Source: Coprinellus micaceus
Taxonomy: Eukaryota > Basidiomycota > Agaricomycetes > Agaricales > Psathyrellaceae
DNA length: 64,000 nucleotides
Direction of reading: 5' to 3'
Assembly (NCBI GenBank): GCA_951394405.1
Contig: OX596334.1
Span: 3,224,001-3,288,000 of the forward strand
The notes beneath the pieces are model-generated. The model did not search any database. It saw only the letters and a list, made by a program, of their open reading frames with translations, and was not told the DNA's origin. Numbering within the stretch: position 1 is the stretch's first letter; each line of letters opens with the position of its first letter. A program made the translations under genes and the position numbers. Positions 11,051-22,495 of this stretch are shown here, piece after piece.

Positions 11051-14000
11051 ATGGATTTAGAACCCCAACATTTCTCAGAAGCCGCAAGCGCCAGTACTTC
11101 CAATAGTTCACAGCCCAACCAGCCCGGCCCCTCATTGGCCACTCCTCCAGAGACCAGAACTCTTCGATCTAGTACCAAGGTAAAAGCCGCCAAGCAGAAA
11201 TCCTCCTCGAAGAGAGGAAAAGAAGTCGAGGCCGCTGTTACAAACGACCAGTCATCCAACGCGGAAACATCCATCTCCCGCAACACCCGCGCCGCAACGT
11301 CGACCCGTAGTAAACGCCCTCGCGATAGCATTTCTGATAAAGGGAAAGGGAGGGAGACTCGCCAGGATACATCCACTCGTACAAACACGAAGAGGTGAGT
11401 ACTAGAAGCTTATCCATCATTTGGGTTCCCCTGTAACATCAGATGTGCAGAACTCGTACCGCTGCTCCTGCTCCAACCGCCCTTACCATCAGCGAACCAG
11501 CTTCGGACTCCAAAGGAAAGAAGCGCGCCGCCCCAGAGAGAGAGGAAGAAGACATCTCAGGTCCATCTAGCAAACGTTCAAGGACATCCGCCTATTCACT
11601 CCGTTCGGCAACTGCACAATCCAGCACCATGTCTCCTCGGAAGGCAAAGTGAGCACATGACACTTCTCTCAGACTGTGTTATCTAAACATGCCGTTTGCA
11701 GGAATCTTGGTGGAAAGAGCAAGTCTGCAATCAAGTCCAAGATCGCCGCCAGCTCGTCCCGCCTCGAGGACAACGATATCGAGATGCGAGATGCTGACTA
11801 TCACGAAGACGACTCCGAGTATGAGGAAGGTGGCGAAGCCACAGGGAATGGTCAGGAGGAGGAATCGGGGGCAAAAGATGTTCCTGACGACGATGACGAT
11901 GACGATGAAGACGACGGGGACGATGATGGGATGCTTGCACACCCCGGTTTTGGAGCCCCGAGCAATACCGCACCTAGTATGCCCCCACCACCTGCTGGGA
12001 TCGACGAAGCCGCCGCCATGGCGATCTTTGGAGATTACCGCCAATTTGGCTCGTACATGATGTCGCTGTCGTCGCGTCTCAAGACCATGCTTACCAACAT
12101 CAAGTCAACTGCGGATCCCACCACGCGCCTCCTGACTCTCCAGGAGTTGAGTGAGTTGTTGAGTATCAGCACTGAAGATACCCTGGCAGGGTCTTTCCCC
12201 GTCGAGTCCTTTGTCAGGGAGCTCGTTCGCATCCTCGGCGGCAAAGGAAATGGTGAGGATGAAGACGATGAAGGTGATGACGACGCTGGAGAGCAAGATG
12301 AAGATGCTCAACTTGCCGCTGCTTTGGCCATGAGTACGGGCGGTCAGTACCAAGGAGATGAGAATCCCGAAGCCCAGGTATTGGCCTGTCGCTGTCTGGC
12401 CAATCTTATGGAAGCACTCCCCGGTGTGGCACATACAGTCGTTTACCACGGAGCCATTCCTGTCCTGTGCAGCAAATTGATCGAAATATCCTACATCGAC
12501 CTCGCTGAACAGACACTGAGCGTACGTACCTTAACTTCATCCAAACTTGAGTTTCAGTTAACCTATTTCTTCCAGACGTTGGAGAAGATATCCGAGGAGT
12601 TCCCCAGCGCCATTGTGAGGGAAGGCGGCCTAGCGGCCTTGCTCAATTACCTGGACTTCTTTTCGATTGCGGTTCAACGAACTGCACTTCAGGCTGCTGC
12701 CAATTGCTGTAGGAATGTGCCGTCTGAGCATTTCCTGATGATACGTGAAGTCTGGCCGATCATCCGCAACTGTCTCTCGTACTCTGACCAGCGTCTCGTC
12801 GAGTTCGCGTGCCTATGCGTGATCCGAGTCGTCGACTCTTACCATCGCTCCTCAGTCGAGAACTTAGAGAGTCTGGTAGATACACCGCTGATTCGGGCCG
12901 TGAATCACTTGCTGCTTCCAGCTGGTGGATCCCCTATCGTGGCATCTAATACCTACACTCTCCTCCTTCGTGCACTAGCGACTTCCGCTCGTGCCAGCCC
13001 GAAGATCGCGTTGGCCCTGTTGGAGGCAGACGTTGTCGACACGCTGTACCAGATTCTGACAGGTGTCCTTCCGTCTGTCGTCAACAGCGGCAACGAGCAA
13101 GGCGACGGAGTCGGGGGTCAAGGTTTGGGAGGCGGTCTGGCCGACATGACGGTCATGGAGAACCTAGCACATCGTCCCAAGGATCAGGTGGAGGAGGCAC
13201 TCGGCCTAGTCGCAGAGTTATTACCTCCGCTACCTAAAGGTACGTTGGCGGTCCTCTCATATTGCGTGCTGTATCCCTAAAGACATCGTTGTGGTGCCTA
13301 GATGGGGTGTTCGATCACAAGGCCTACACGGAGAAGTCTTTGGCAAGGATGATCAAGGCGAAAGCGAAAGCTGAGCGCACTGCAGCCAAGCAGGTCGCAC
13401 AAGCCTCTGGTGCAGCTCCGGGCATCGAGGGTCCCTCGACCCCTGCTGCAGAAGGCGAGGGACGTTCAACACCAGTTGAAGTTCGTGTCCAGGAGTCTGA
13501 CGATACTACGCCTGCTCCGGTGCAAAAGGAGGCCCCCACGGTTGACCGTATCGAACTCCTCCGTTCCAACCCCGAAGTGGTGAATCGGTTCATGACGCTC
13601 CTCGTCCCCATCCTTGTCGACGTCTACGCTGCTAGTGTCATCATCGCTGTCCGAGTCAAGACTCTGAATGGACTACTGAAGGCCGTCACTTTCCTAGACG
13701 CGGAAGGCATCCAGAAAGTTTTGAAGGTGAGAGCCAAACCGCGCTTACCCTGGCCAAAATCTGACAATTTTGCTAGTTCGTACCAATCGCCACCTTTGCA
13801 TCGTCTATCTTATCGTCCCGCGACCACCCGTCTCTCGTAATTGGAGCATTGCAGCTCGGAGACATCTTGCTCTCCAAGGCCGCAACATTCTATCAACCGG
13901 CATTCAGGCGTGAAGGCGTCTTCCACGAAGTCGAATCTCTGGCTGCCCGGAAGTTGCTCACCTCCAGGTCCAAGGATAAAGCGAAGGACGGAGACAAAGA

Positions 14001-17000
14001 GGCCGAGCAGTCCTCCGATTCTATCTCCGCCCCCGTCATCCCTGCATCGTCGCTCCCTGGCCTCAAGAAGTTGTCGTCCATGTCGCTGGATCCGGAAGAC
14101 GCGATTACCCTCCGAGCAAGGGTGATCCAGTTCAAGTATCTCTCCGCAGAACAGGGAGTTGAAGGAGAGAGCTCATTCTCACAGCTTCGCGAGCTCGTCG
14201 CCAAGGTCTCTGTTCCAACGGCGACTGAAACTGAGCTTTCAGAGGGACTGTGGGAGTTGGCGCAACTCTTCTCTTCTCCTCGTACCTCAGTTTCAAGTTT
14301 TGAGTTGCTGCAGAGTGGTGTCGTTGACGGGCTTCTCCAGTTCGCGACAGACGAAGGTCGTCTCGGTGAGTTCCTCATAAATTTCGCCGACCTACCTTTC
14401 TAAATTTCCGTTTCAGTCGGGATTAAGAAACGGAAGGAACTTCTATTGGACGCGTTTTGCGGGAAGAAAGGAGCCAGCCTCACCCAAGGCCAAAGCCCCT
14501 TCTCGATCCTGGTCAAAAAGCTTCAAGAGAGTCTCACGCGCATGGAATCATTCGATGTCACCACTGTCTCCCAGAACACGGATGGTGGGTCAATCTCCTT
14601 GTTCATATCTCGGTGTTTATTGAATGGCCATTGCAGAATCAAAGCGGAGCTCACCGTCCCTTCTCGCTCGCCAGCTAAGGTTGCGGCTCGTGGCAGAGCA
14701 AGATACAGACATTCCTCGCAATCTGCAGAACATAGCGGTTTCCATTCACGCCATTGCGACTTTCCAAGCATTGCACGACTATCTTCGACCTCGAGTTGCG
14801 GGTCTGCTTGGAAACAACTCCCGGCTGTCGAATATGTTTGCAGCTCTGGCGGCGTCCGGGTATCCAACCACTTCAGCTTCTCGGGCGGCGCTTGAGGAAG
14901 CCCTACAAGCCGCGAGATCTGCTGGTGCTGTCCCGGGTTCGTCAGGGAACGATTCGGCACCGTCAGCCTCTTCTGGTCCCACACGCCGGCGCAGCCAGCG
15001 TCTAAGCGCCAAAAGTGCGGGGCAGGCCTCCACTGAGGGTGGGTCCAACGATGCGGAGGGAGGATCCATTTCGTCTGCCGAACCTGTGTCTGACAGTGCT
15101 ACTGGTCAAAATATTGACGAGCGACCTCCGACCGCCAATGATCTACTAGATGCGGCCCTCCATGACGATTTCTCGGACGATGATTTCGATGCCGAAGTGT
15201 ATGACGACGAGGATGAAGATGACCCAGATGTGTCGATATCCGACAAGACTGTGACTTTGTCTGTCGCTGAAGGTAAGTTTTTCGCCATCTTACTCGAGAA
15301 CCGAGCTTCATGGAAACATCCCTACAGACGGGTCTAAGGTGGAGGCTCAGACACCTGATGGCACCCGCGTGGCCACGCCTAGTAATGCGGGTAGAGATAT
15401 CCGCGGCTCAGGCGGAAGAGCGTCCTACGCCGCTGCTCTGAAGGCGAAACCAACCGACTGGCACCTCCAGTTCTCGATGGACGACCAGGTTCTGCCTCTC
15501 GACTTGACGATCTACGGTGCTATTCACCAGCACGAGATTCGCAAGAAGTCTAATGCGGCGGCGTTGAATATGATTTGGCAGGGAATCTACACTATCAAGT
15601 ACAAGAAGGTTGCTGGACCCGCGCCGACCTCTGAAAGTGGGCACACAACCCCTTATTCCCATTCCGGTCTGACCGTTTGCTAGACCGTGGCGAAGGTTCC
15701 GACATAATCCCTAAACGAAGCTCGACGCCATCGCTATCATCTCTTCCCGAAGACGCTGCACCCTCGAAGATCCTGCGTCTTCTCCGTGTCCTTAACCAGT
15801 TGAATACCTTAGAGAGTGCACGATCAACCTTCGGCAGCGAAAGGCGGAGTCTTCCTGATTCCGCCTTTGTGAATAACAAACTTTCGGCTAAGCTCACGAG
15901 ACAGCTGGAAGAGCCTATGGTTGTTGCCAGGTACGGGGCCTTTTCGTTGCTTTCGTGCTGCACAATTTCTCATTTCCCCCAGTTCTTGCCTGCCTGACTG
16001 GGCAATGGACCTCCCTCAGCATTTCCCCTTCCTCTTCCCGTTCGCTACGCGATACAGCTTCCTGCAATCAACCTCATTCGGCTATGCTCGCCTCATCATG
16101 AAGTGGCAGAGCCAGCAAACCCGGGGTCAGGATTCTTCCCGAAGAGACGACGGTATCGGATTCTTGGGCCGCCTGCAGAGGCAGAAGGTTCGCATATCCC
16201 GAAAGCATATCCTGGAGTCGGCGGTGAAGGTATTCGAACTGTACGGGTCATCATCGTCCATCTTGGAAGTGGAGTACTTCGAGGAAGTTGGGACCGGCCT
16301 TGGCCCCACCCTCGAGTTCTACTCTTTGGTCTCCCGGGAGTTCGCCAGGAAGGACCTCAAGATCTGGCGGGACGATGATGCCTCAGGCAGCTCACCCTAC
16401 GTCAGCCATCCGAGAGGCCTCTACCCGGCGCCGGTCAGCAGGGAGGATATCATCAACGATGGAGGCCAGTACGTATCCCGAGACAACCATACTAAAGCCG
16501 TTCTAAACATGTGTTCTTTTGGCAGGAAACGCACTCACGTTCTCAAGGTTGTTGGTCAATTTGTAGCCAAGGCCATGTTGGATTCGCGAATCATCGACCT
16601 CTCCTTCAACAAGGTCTTCTTGAAGCTCATCCTCGGTGAAGAGGTTCCAGTGACGATTGCAACTTTGAAGGTATATTGCACTGCGACTGACTGCGGATGC
16701 ATACTCACCAGCCTTTTTTCGATAGCTCGTGGACCAGGGACTTGCCAATTCCTTGATTCAACTTCAAAAGATTGCTTCGGAATCTGGAGAGGAGCCCACT
16801 GACAAGGTGCGGATATTTCATTCGACAGCCTCAGGCTTGTTCCTGACGAGACAGCTAGGTCGCTCTCAAGGTTGCTGCCATTGAGAGGGTGAATATCGAA
16901 GATTTGGCACTTGACTTCACAATCCCAGGGTATGATATCGAGCTGAGGGTACGTCCATTTCAATTGTCGTCCATCACATGCGCAGTGTTGACATGCTTTT

Positions 17001-17674
17001 GAATAGCCTGGAGGTCGCGACATTGCCGTCACTTCTGACAACGTCCACGAGTATATTGAAGAGGTTCTGGAAGCCATCGTCGGGAAAGGAATCAAAGTCC
17101 AAGTCCAGGCGTTCAAGGATGGTTTCTCCAAGGTCTTCCCTGTTGCCGATCTTCGAGCTTTCACCGCCGACGAACTCGTGATGTTGTTCGGCAACAGCGA
17201 AGAAGACTGGACCATAGAAAGTGGGTATCCCGAGAATGTCTATACTTTGAAGCTGGTGCTAACGTCGCACTCCTAGTGCTGTCCGAATCTATCAAGGCTG
17301 ACCATGGCTTCAACGTGGAGAGTCGGTCGATCCGCTATCTCCTCGAGATCATGTCCGAGTTCGATGGACCGACGCGCCGTGCATACCTCCAATTCATCAC
17401 AGGAAGCCCGAAGCTGCCAATTGGAGGTTCGTACTTTGCTTCAGCGCGCTCAAGCTTGTCTAACCAACATTTCATAGGCTTCAAGGGTTTGAACCCGGCC
17501 CTTACAGTCGTCAGAAAACCTCACGAGGCACCTCTGACCGCCAATGATTATCTTCCCAGCGTTATGACCTGCGTCAACTATCTCAAGTTGCCTGAGTACA
17601 GCTCCAAGGAAGTGATGAGGGAAAAGCTGCGGGTCGCTATCCAAGAGGGTGTAGGAAGCTTCCATCTGTCATGA
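11051..17674 (+). CDS. ufd4: HECT-type E3 ubiquitin ligase, UFD4/TRIP12 family
   Basis: Expected to attach ubiquitin to ubiquitin-fusion and N-degron substrates. The ATG at 11051 opens an N-terminal Ser/Thr/Lys-rich disordered region over three small exons, followed by an acidic run (DDDDDDDEDDGDDDG, about 11888-11930). An armadillo-like region starts at AMAIFGDYRQFGSYMMSLS (about 12016) and runs past 13200 (TLLLRALATSARASPKIAL), as in UFD4/TRIP12. A disordered, acidic middle region follows (about 14940-15230). The HECT domain begins near 16180 (RKHILESAVKVFELYG, EEVGTGLGPTLEFYS), continues with HVLKVVGQFVAKAMLDSRI and FKVFPV-type segments, and ends with TCVNYLKLPEYSS. The cysteine encoded at 17570-17572 in that block is the predicted thioester-forming residue. 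The chain ends SFHLS at 17674, a short tail after the catalytic loop as usual for HECT enzymes. Numerous 50-65 bp introns (for example after 11396, 12520 and 16665). Confidence 0.93.
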
Positions 17675-18036
17675 GCGATTGGTGTTCCAACGGTTGTCCT
17701 GTTCCTTTGTCTTCGCTGCACACATTCAATCGATCCGTCCTCGGACTTGTAACTCTTGCTTTGTTTGCCTTTGCTATCCCTAAAAAAATTTTACTATCCT
17801 CGCCATGTATCTTACCAGAAGTCGCGCACGAATACAGCGGTAAATTTCCTGTTCCATGGTGCTGCTGTTGATGTGGGGCCAGGAGGACGACTCGGACGAG
17901 CGGTTGGTTGACCCGATCTAGATGCTGTTTTCTCACGGAAGGAGATCCTGATCTGGGATTACTAAGCCAAGTCGAGGAATGTCGGCGCTTGCTTGCTCAG
18001 CCGCAACTTGAACATTCGCCTCGCTCCTCGTCCACC
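17675..18036. other. Intergenic region between HECT ligase and PHF5A genes
   Basis: 362 bp between the UFD4 stop and the PHF5A start. I see the 3' flank and a presumed promoter but no further gene. The last 40 bases before the ATG are pyrimidine-rich (tcgcctcgctcctcgtcc), typical of basidiomycete start regions. Confidence 0.5.
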
Positions 18037-18644
18037 ATGTCCAAGCACCATCCAGGTATCTACCTAGACAGCTTTTATATGACGCATCGTCGACCTCTGT
18101 GCTTATAGATCTCATTATGTGCAGGCGGCAGCCTGGAATCGGTTCGTTTCATCCTCTGGTGGCCAACTCTCCTACCCTAACAATGACGCGTAGCTATCGG
18201 ACGGTTGTGCGAGAAGTGCGATGGGAAGTGGTGAGTATCTCCTCCATCGATGAGATATAGTTCATGAATATCCGTACAGCCCGGTTTGTGATTCGTATGT
18301 TCGACCAGAAACACTTGTCCGGATATGTGATGAATGCAACTTTGGTACCTACGGCGGTCGTTGCATTATTTGCGGTGCCCCTGGTAAGCACACGAAAACG
18401 ATCCTTGGATAAAATCCTTCCTGATACCCTTCTTATTTGCGTGCTCTCAAGGTATCTCCGATGCCTACTATTGTGCCGAGTGTACACGGTTAGAAAAGGA
18501 CAGGGATGGATGTCCGAAGATTGTCAACCTGGGAGCAAGTAGGACGGATCTATTCTATGAACGGCGTCGACTTGGTGCGTAACCTTGGTTCTTCTACCTC
18601 TCGGTGCATACTGAAACGTCGGTTTAGGGTTCAAGAAAGGCTAG
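18037..18644 (+). CDS. rds3: Splicing factor SF3b subunit PHF5A/Rds3
   Basis: Zinc-binding subunit of the U2 snRNP SF3b complex that helps recognise the branch point. Six exons join exactly: 18037-18055, 18109-18141, 18194-18230, 18280-18383, 18452-18574 and 18628-18644. Together they are 333 nt, giving 110 residues, the same length as human PHF5A. The protein opens [20 protein letters not shown], contains paired CxxC knuckles ([44 protein letters not shown]) and ends [14 protein letters not shown]. All five introns are GT-AG and 49-68 bp long; the intron starting at 18142 begins GTTCG. The gene is too fragmented for simple ORF calling because the longest exon is only 123 nt. The near-invariant family sequence makes this one of the safest identifications in the window. 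Confidence 0.97.
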
Positions 18645-19669
18645 CCTCTTGGCCAAGGCAACTCCGTATGCCAGCCTTGCCAGCTAGCTGCGCTCTCATC
18701 TCGTCCGCCAACAGATTCAACTGGAATAAACCCCGGTCTTGGCAGAGTGAAACGACCTTTTGGCGAATCAGTCTGTTATGAGGGGTGCACGTCTATGGGG
18801 TGTAGGAGCTGCAGCGCGGTTATGCATTATGACCTTCGGTGTAATAATGATATTGTTAACCCAGCAACCCAGCAGGTAAATCACGTTCGGCTGACCCCCT
18901 CTAACAACGACATCTACAGAACTATCCTAATTATGACGGCCCGGGTCGACCGACTGTGAGCCCAAGCCCCACGTTACGAGCCGGATCCGGGATGAGTCGA
19001 AGCGTTACTGTCTGTGGGCCCACCTGGTCCCCCAGTGTTTGTCGCCGTGTTCGCACTTGCGGCAAGAGACCAACCCCCCGATCTAATGGGCAGCACGCAA
19101 CGCCTCGAGCATGGTACGCCAAGGATGGACTTCCCTCTTGTACGGCCCAGTCTGCGTCGTGAAGTTATTTTGGTCAAGTGGAAAGTAAGAAGCACCAGAC
19201 AGACCCAGCGTCCAAGCGTTTGAGAGGGATCGTTCCGGGTCGTGGTTTGCGTCCGACAAGACGTCCCATTGGACTCGGAAACTCCTAGGCCTGCGACGGT
19301 GTCTATCACCGACCAGAAAGCAAGGCTACGGAGGAGCAGCCGTTTCTAGGCCATAAATACGCGATTGTCACAAACTGGTCTCGAGCTGCATTTCGCATTG
19401 GCATTTTGCAACCGGCAACGTGTGAGGGTCTTCTCCATACCCCAGAATGTAGCACGCGGTGGATTCGCTTCAGAGCACGGGCGTAACGGTGTTTTCGCAA
19501 CCCAGCCCCAGGCGTATGCCAAAAGGTGTGTCCCAGAGCGCGCGAGCGGCCTCATATTCCCGTCTATCGCAAGCATAAAAGCCGTATACCGAAAGAGGTG
19601 AGTATCGCCATCAATATATCCGGGCCTCTTGGCTCTCATTCCCTTTTACACGCGCACTTCGTGTTCACA
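18645..19669. other. Gene-free stretch upstream of a Kre9-like pseudogene
   Basis: About 1 kb with only short, compositionally random ORFs. The word CATAAAAGCC at 19574-19583, about 90 bp before the pseudogene ATG, matches the same word upstream of the intact + strand Kre9-like copy (37023-37032) and looks like a retained TATA-like promoter element. I see nothing else to annotate. Confidence 0.45.
19574..19583 (+). promoter_or_regulatory. TATA-like element of the Kre9-like pseudogene
   Basis: CATAAAAGCC, 96 bp from the first base of the word to the pseudogene ATG at 19670. The identical word is found 94 bp before the ATG of the intact + copy, and a related TATAAAGGCC lies upstream of the intact - copy. 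Conservation next to three members of one gene family supports a core-promoter role; function is inferred. Confidence 0.45.
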
Positions 19670-20186
19670 ATGCGTTTCTCTCCCTTTCCCTACGCTCCAT
19701 TCGCCCTCCTCTTCACCTTGGTAAAGGTCGGCCCCTTTGGAACTCTCGATGTCTTCGTCCCAGAGATTATCGCGCCTTTGCTGGCGATGTCCTGGCCAAG
19801 TCCAAACCGTAAAGTGGTGGGTACAAACCTACGATCGTAGTCCCCGAACGTGAAGGAACGGTAAATCACCATACTCTTTAACAGGGAGACATTGAACGCC
19901 CCCGGCCAAATTTCCAATCCCAGTGGGCGGATCTACCTAAGGGACGTCACCAACGAAACTATACCCCTCGACTCGCCCCTCGCCTCGGGCTTCAGCATTC
20001 TCGACGGCGAGCGCATTGTCACCGTCCTCGAAGCCCCCAATGGACCTTAACAGGTCGTTCGTAGGTATCGCCTCCTACATCTAGTCTCTCGTAAAGTTCG
20101 TCGAAGCTTGTCATTCAGTATTCGGAAACTCTGGCAACTGGAGCCCCGGCTTCGACATTGTCGATTGGACTCGTTCGTATCAATGA
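19670..20186 (+). pseudogene. Decayed paralogue of the Kre9/Knh1-like secreted protein genes
   Basis: From an ATG at 19670 (MRFSPFPYAPFALLF) the sequence follows the two intact copies at 35-37 kb segment by segment: FVPEIIAP near the N terminus, QTVKWW near 19806-19817 in a shifted frame, SNPSGRIYLRDV, LDSPLASGFSILDG and finally GNSGNWSPGFDIVD, with a TGA at 20184-20186. Both intron positions are retained, one ending TTTAACAG at 19885 and one in the region 20059-20127. Two defects are visible: a frameshift between WP and QTVKWW around 19795-19808, and an in-frame TAA at about 20047-20049 where the intact copies have the Tyr of GPYQVV. It extends a few residues past the intact copies' C terminus (DWTRSYQ). 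A sequencing error at both sites is unlikely but possible. Confidence 0.75.
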
Positions 20187-20414
20187 ACAACCTTCTTACC
20201 TCGTTATAATCCATGTTTGAACTAGGTGTAGTATTGGACACTTTCCAGCACGTACACAAGGATCTTGGAATAGACACTAAGCGTTTACCCACCCTTTATA
20301 AACCTTTAGCGCCGGAGAGGAGTCCGAGCGCGCGCGTGCGAATTTCCCTACGACTAAGCGCCTGCCAGCTGATTCCCACGGATTCCCAAGTCACTTACAC
20401 CTTTGATCCTTACC

Positions 20415-21848
20415 ATGTCCGACGCACAACTTCACAAAGAAAAGGTAAGCTCGTGCACCCAATGTATACCTCATATACTTAACTCCAGTGTATCAGGGCA
20501 ACAAAGCCTTCAAGAACGGTAAATACGCTGACGCGGTCGGCTTTTACTCCGCTGCCATCGTCGCAAATCGCGATGAGCCGACCTACCCCTTGAACCGCGC
20601 TGCTGCGTACCTCAAACTAGGCAAGTACGTCCTTCTGCTGGTATGGGTCTCGATACCTAGATATTAATCGATTTTCTGTGCAGATATGAAGACGCAGAGC
20701 GCGACTGTACAATCGTTTTAACACTGAAGCCGAAGCACCCGAAGGCGCTCTTCAGGCGAGGTCAAGCGCGTGTGGGGTTGGAGTATTTTGGAGACGCGAA
20801 GCAAGGCACGTCAGCACTCCATCCTTGTGTCCTGCTCATCTAACGAGAGGGGATAACGCAGACTTCCGAGCAGCGCTAGACCTGGCACCTCAAGACAAGG
20901 ATGTTGCGAAAGCAATAGAGGAAGTAGACGAGAAGCTCAAGGCCAGGGCGAAAAAGGTGCGTGTCCTGGTTCTTATCAATGGTTTTGGCGCTTAGGACAG
21001 CACCCAGGCCGCAACTTCTCGGGCCATAAGCACCGTAGCGGCACCTCGCCGACGACGCGTCCCGATTGAGATAGTTGACTCGGCCGCTCCTACACTCTCT
21101 CCCAAAGAGACCTCCCTATCGGGTACAAGTCTCAAAGCAGTGTCCTCCCGAACTCTTCCACCCGTTCAGGCTCAGCCCTCGCCTATCCCTCCATCCCCTC
21201 TGCCTTCGACCTCGAACCCAGAAAAGAAGGCTGTACCAAAGGTTTCTCCAGTTGCACGCGTTGACGTTAACCCAAGCCCACCGCCGACGTTCAAAGAAGC
21301 GAAACAGACGCGTGACAATGTACGGCCTAGCAGGGTAGGGGGAGGAATCTTCCGTCCGGGCGGGGAGACCAAGCTCTTTGCCACACGTGAAGTCACTCCC
21401 TCGATGACCCCTCAAGAAGCACCACAAGTCAGAGCTCCAGGGACGTTCTCGGAATTGGTGAAAAGGTGGACTGCCGCTAAGTCTCCAGAGGAGCAGTGGG
21501 CCTTGCTCTCGGTGGGTCGGATCTAACTTTGGTATGGCGGGAATAGTCGTTTGACATTGATCACAGAAAATCCCACCCTCCCACTTCCCCTCGTTTTGTA
21601 AAAGTGCGATGGAGCCGACATTCCTTGCGTCCATGTTCCAGACCATTCATACTGTTCTGGACAAAGGTGATCTCAACACGCAGATTGCCATCCGGGCTTT
21701 CCTGGAGTACCTCCCGCTCATCCCAAGATTCAATACGATATTCCTGTTCCTGAGTAAGGCAGAGAAGGAGATGGCTAGGGAGGTATGGGCAAGGTTAGGG
21801 GTCGAATTGGAGGGGCTCGAAGGAGCATGGGCTTCACTGCTGAAGTAA
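20415..21848 (+). CDS. RPAP3-like TPR cochaperone (RNA polymerase II-associated protein 3)
   Basis: Predicted R2TP/HSP90 cochaperone for assembly of RNA polymerases, snoRNPs and PIKK kinases. The ATG at 20415 begins a one-TPR-array N terminus: MSDAQLHKEK joins at intron 20445-20496 to GNKAFKNGKYADAVGFYSAA, then EPTYPLNRAAAYLKLGKYE and KPKHPKALFRRGQARVGL. A Pro/Ser-rich linker follows (about 21010-21420). The C-terminal RPAP3_C domain runs from SELVKRWTAAKSPEEQWALL through SHFPSFCKSAMEPTFLASMF to NTIFLFLSKAEKEM. The N-terminal position of the TPRs and the single array make it shorter than human RPAP3, as is usual in fungi. One intron, 20806-20861, appears to use a GC donor (CAAG|GCACGT) because only that junction keeps KQDFRAALDL in frame. 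Confidence 0.9.
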
Positions 21849-22495
21849 CCTCCCCGCACCGATTACAACCTGACCTTTTTCAGGCCAGTTACCGAGTTAT
21901 ACCCATTCCCTACCTCGCGCCCATGATAACCAAGGATATGTTGTTGCCTCGAGTCCTCCAGCATTATTCAGTGAGGCTCCCTAGCGTACGTACTTACGCC
22001 GACGATAACTCCGGGATGCATTAACTTGTTCATTGAGTGTGGCTCTCCCGGTCCCTCAAACTACAAAATTTAGTACAACTTCATACCCACTTCTGGAAGC
22101 CGGATCTTCTTATTCGATACCACGGGGCAAGCGGTTCAGTGGAACTCTGGCCAGGACGTGGAAATTCAACAGGCCTTCTGGTTTCATTACTTCATGACCT
22201 TCATGCCCCGTCCCAATTTCCGTTGACAGCCGAGAGGTAACGCGCGGTGACGGTGGGTCTCCTCCGGATCCCAGGTTCAAACTCCCCCAGGAGGGAGCGG
22301 AGCAGGGGCCGCAAGGCATTTGCAGGCTCGCAATGGTATGTGCTCAACGTACGCAAAGGGGATAAGACGGGGGCCCGAATATTACACAAGTTATCAAGCA
22401 CTGTGGAAATAATATAAGTACAAATGGAAATAACAATAGCTTTCAAATGCTCGTGAGTTAAGGGGGGAATAAACGAAGCAGTTCAGCAGCCGAAA
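21849..22495. other. Convergent intergenic region between RPAP3 and Rxt3 genes
   Basis: 647 bp between two stops on opposite strands, containing the two 3' flanks. A B-box-like GGTTCAAACTCC near 22273 does not fold into a tRNA. I see no gene. Confidence 0.5.

Noticed and set aside
19365..19601. 78-codon ORF upstream of the Kre9-like pseudogene
   Set aside because: No domain, no splice sites linking it to other exons, and an opposing ORF of similar length covers the same bases.
22240..22320. tRNA-like B-box (GGTTCAAACTCC)
   Set aside because: The bases on either side do not pair as a T stem and no acceptor or anticodon stem could be drawn.
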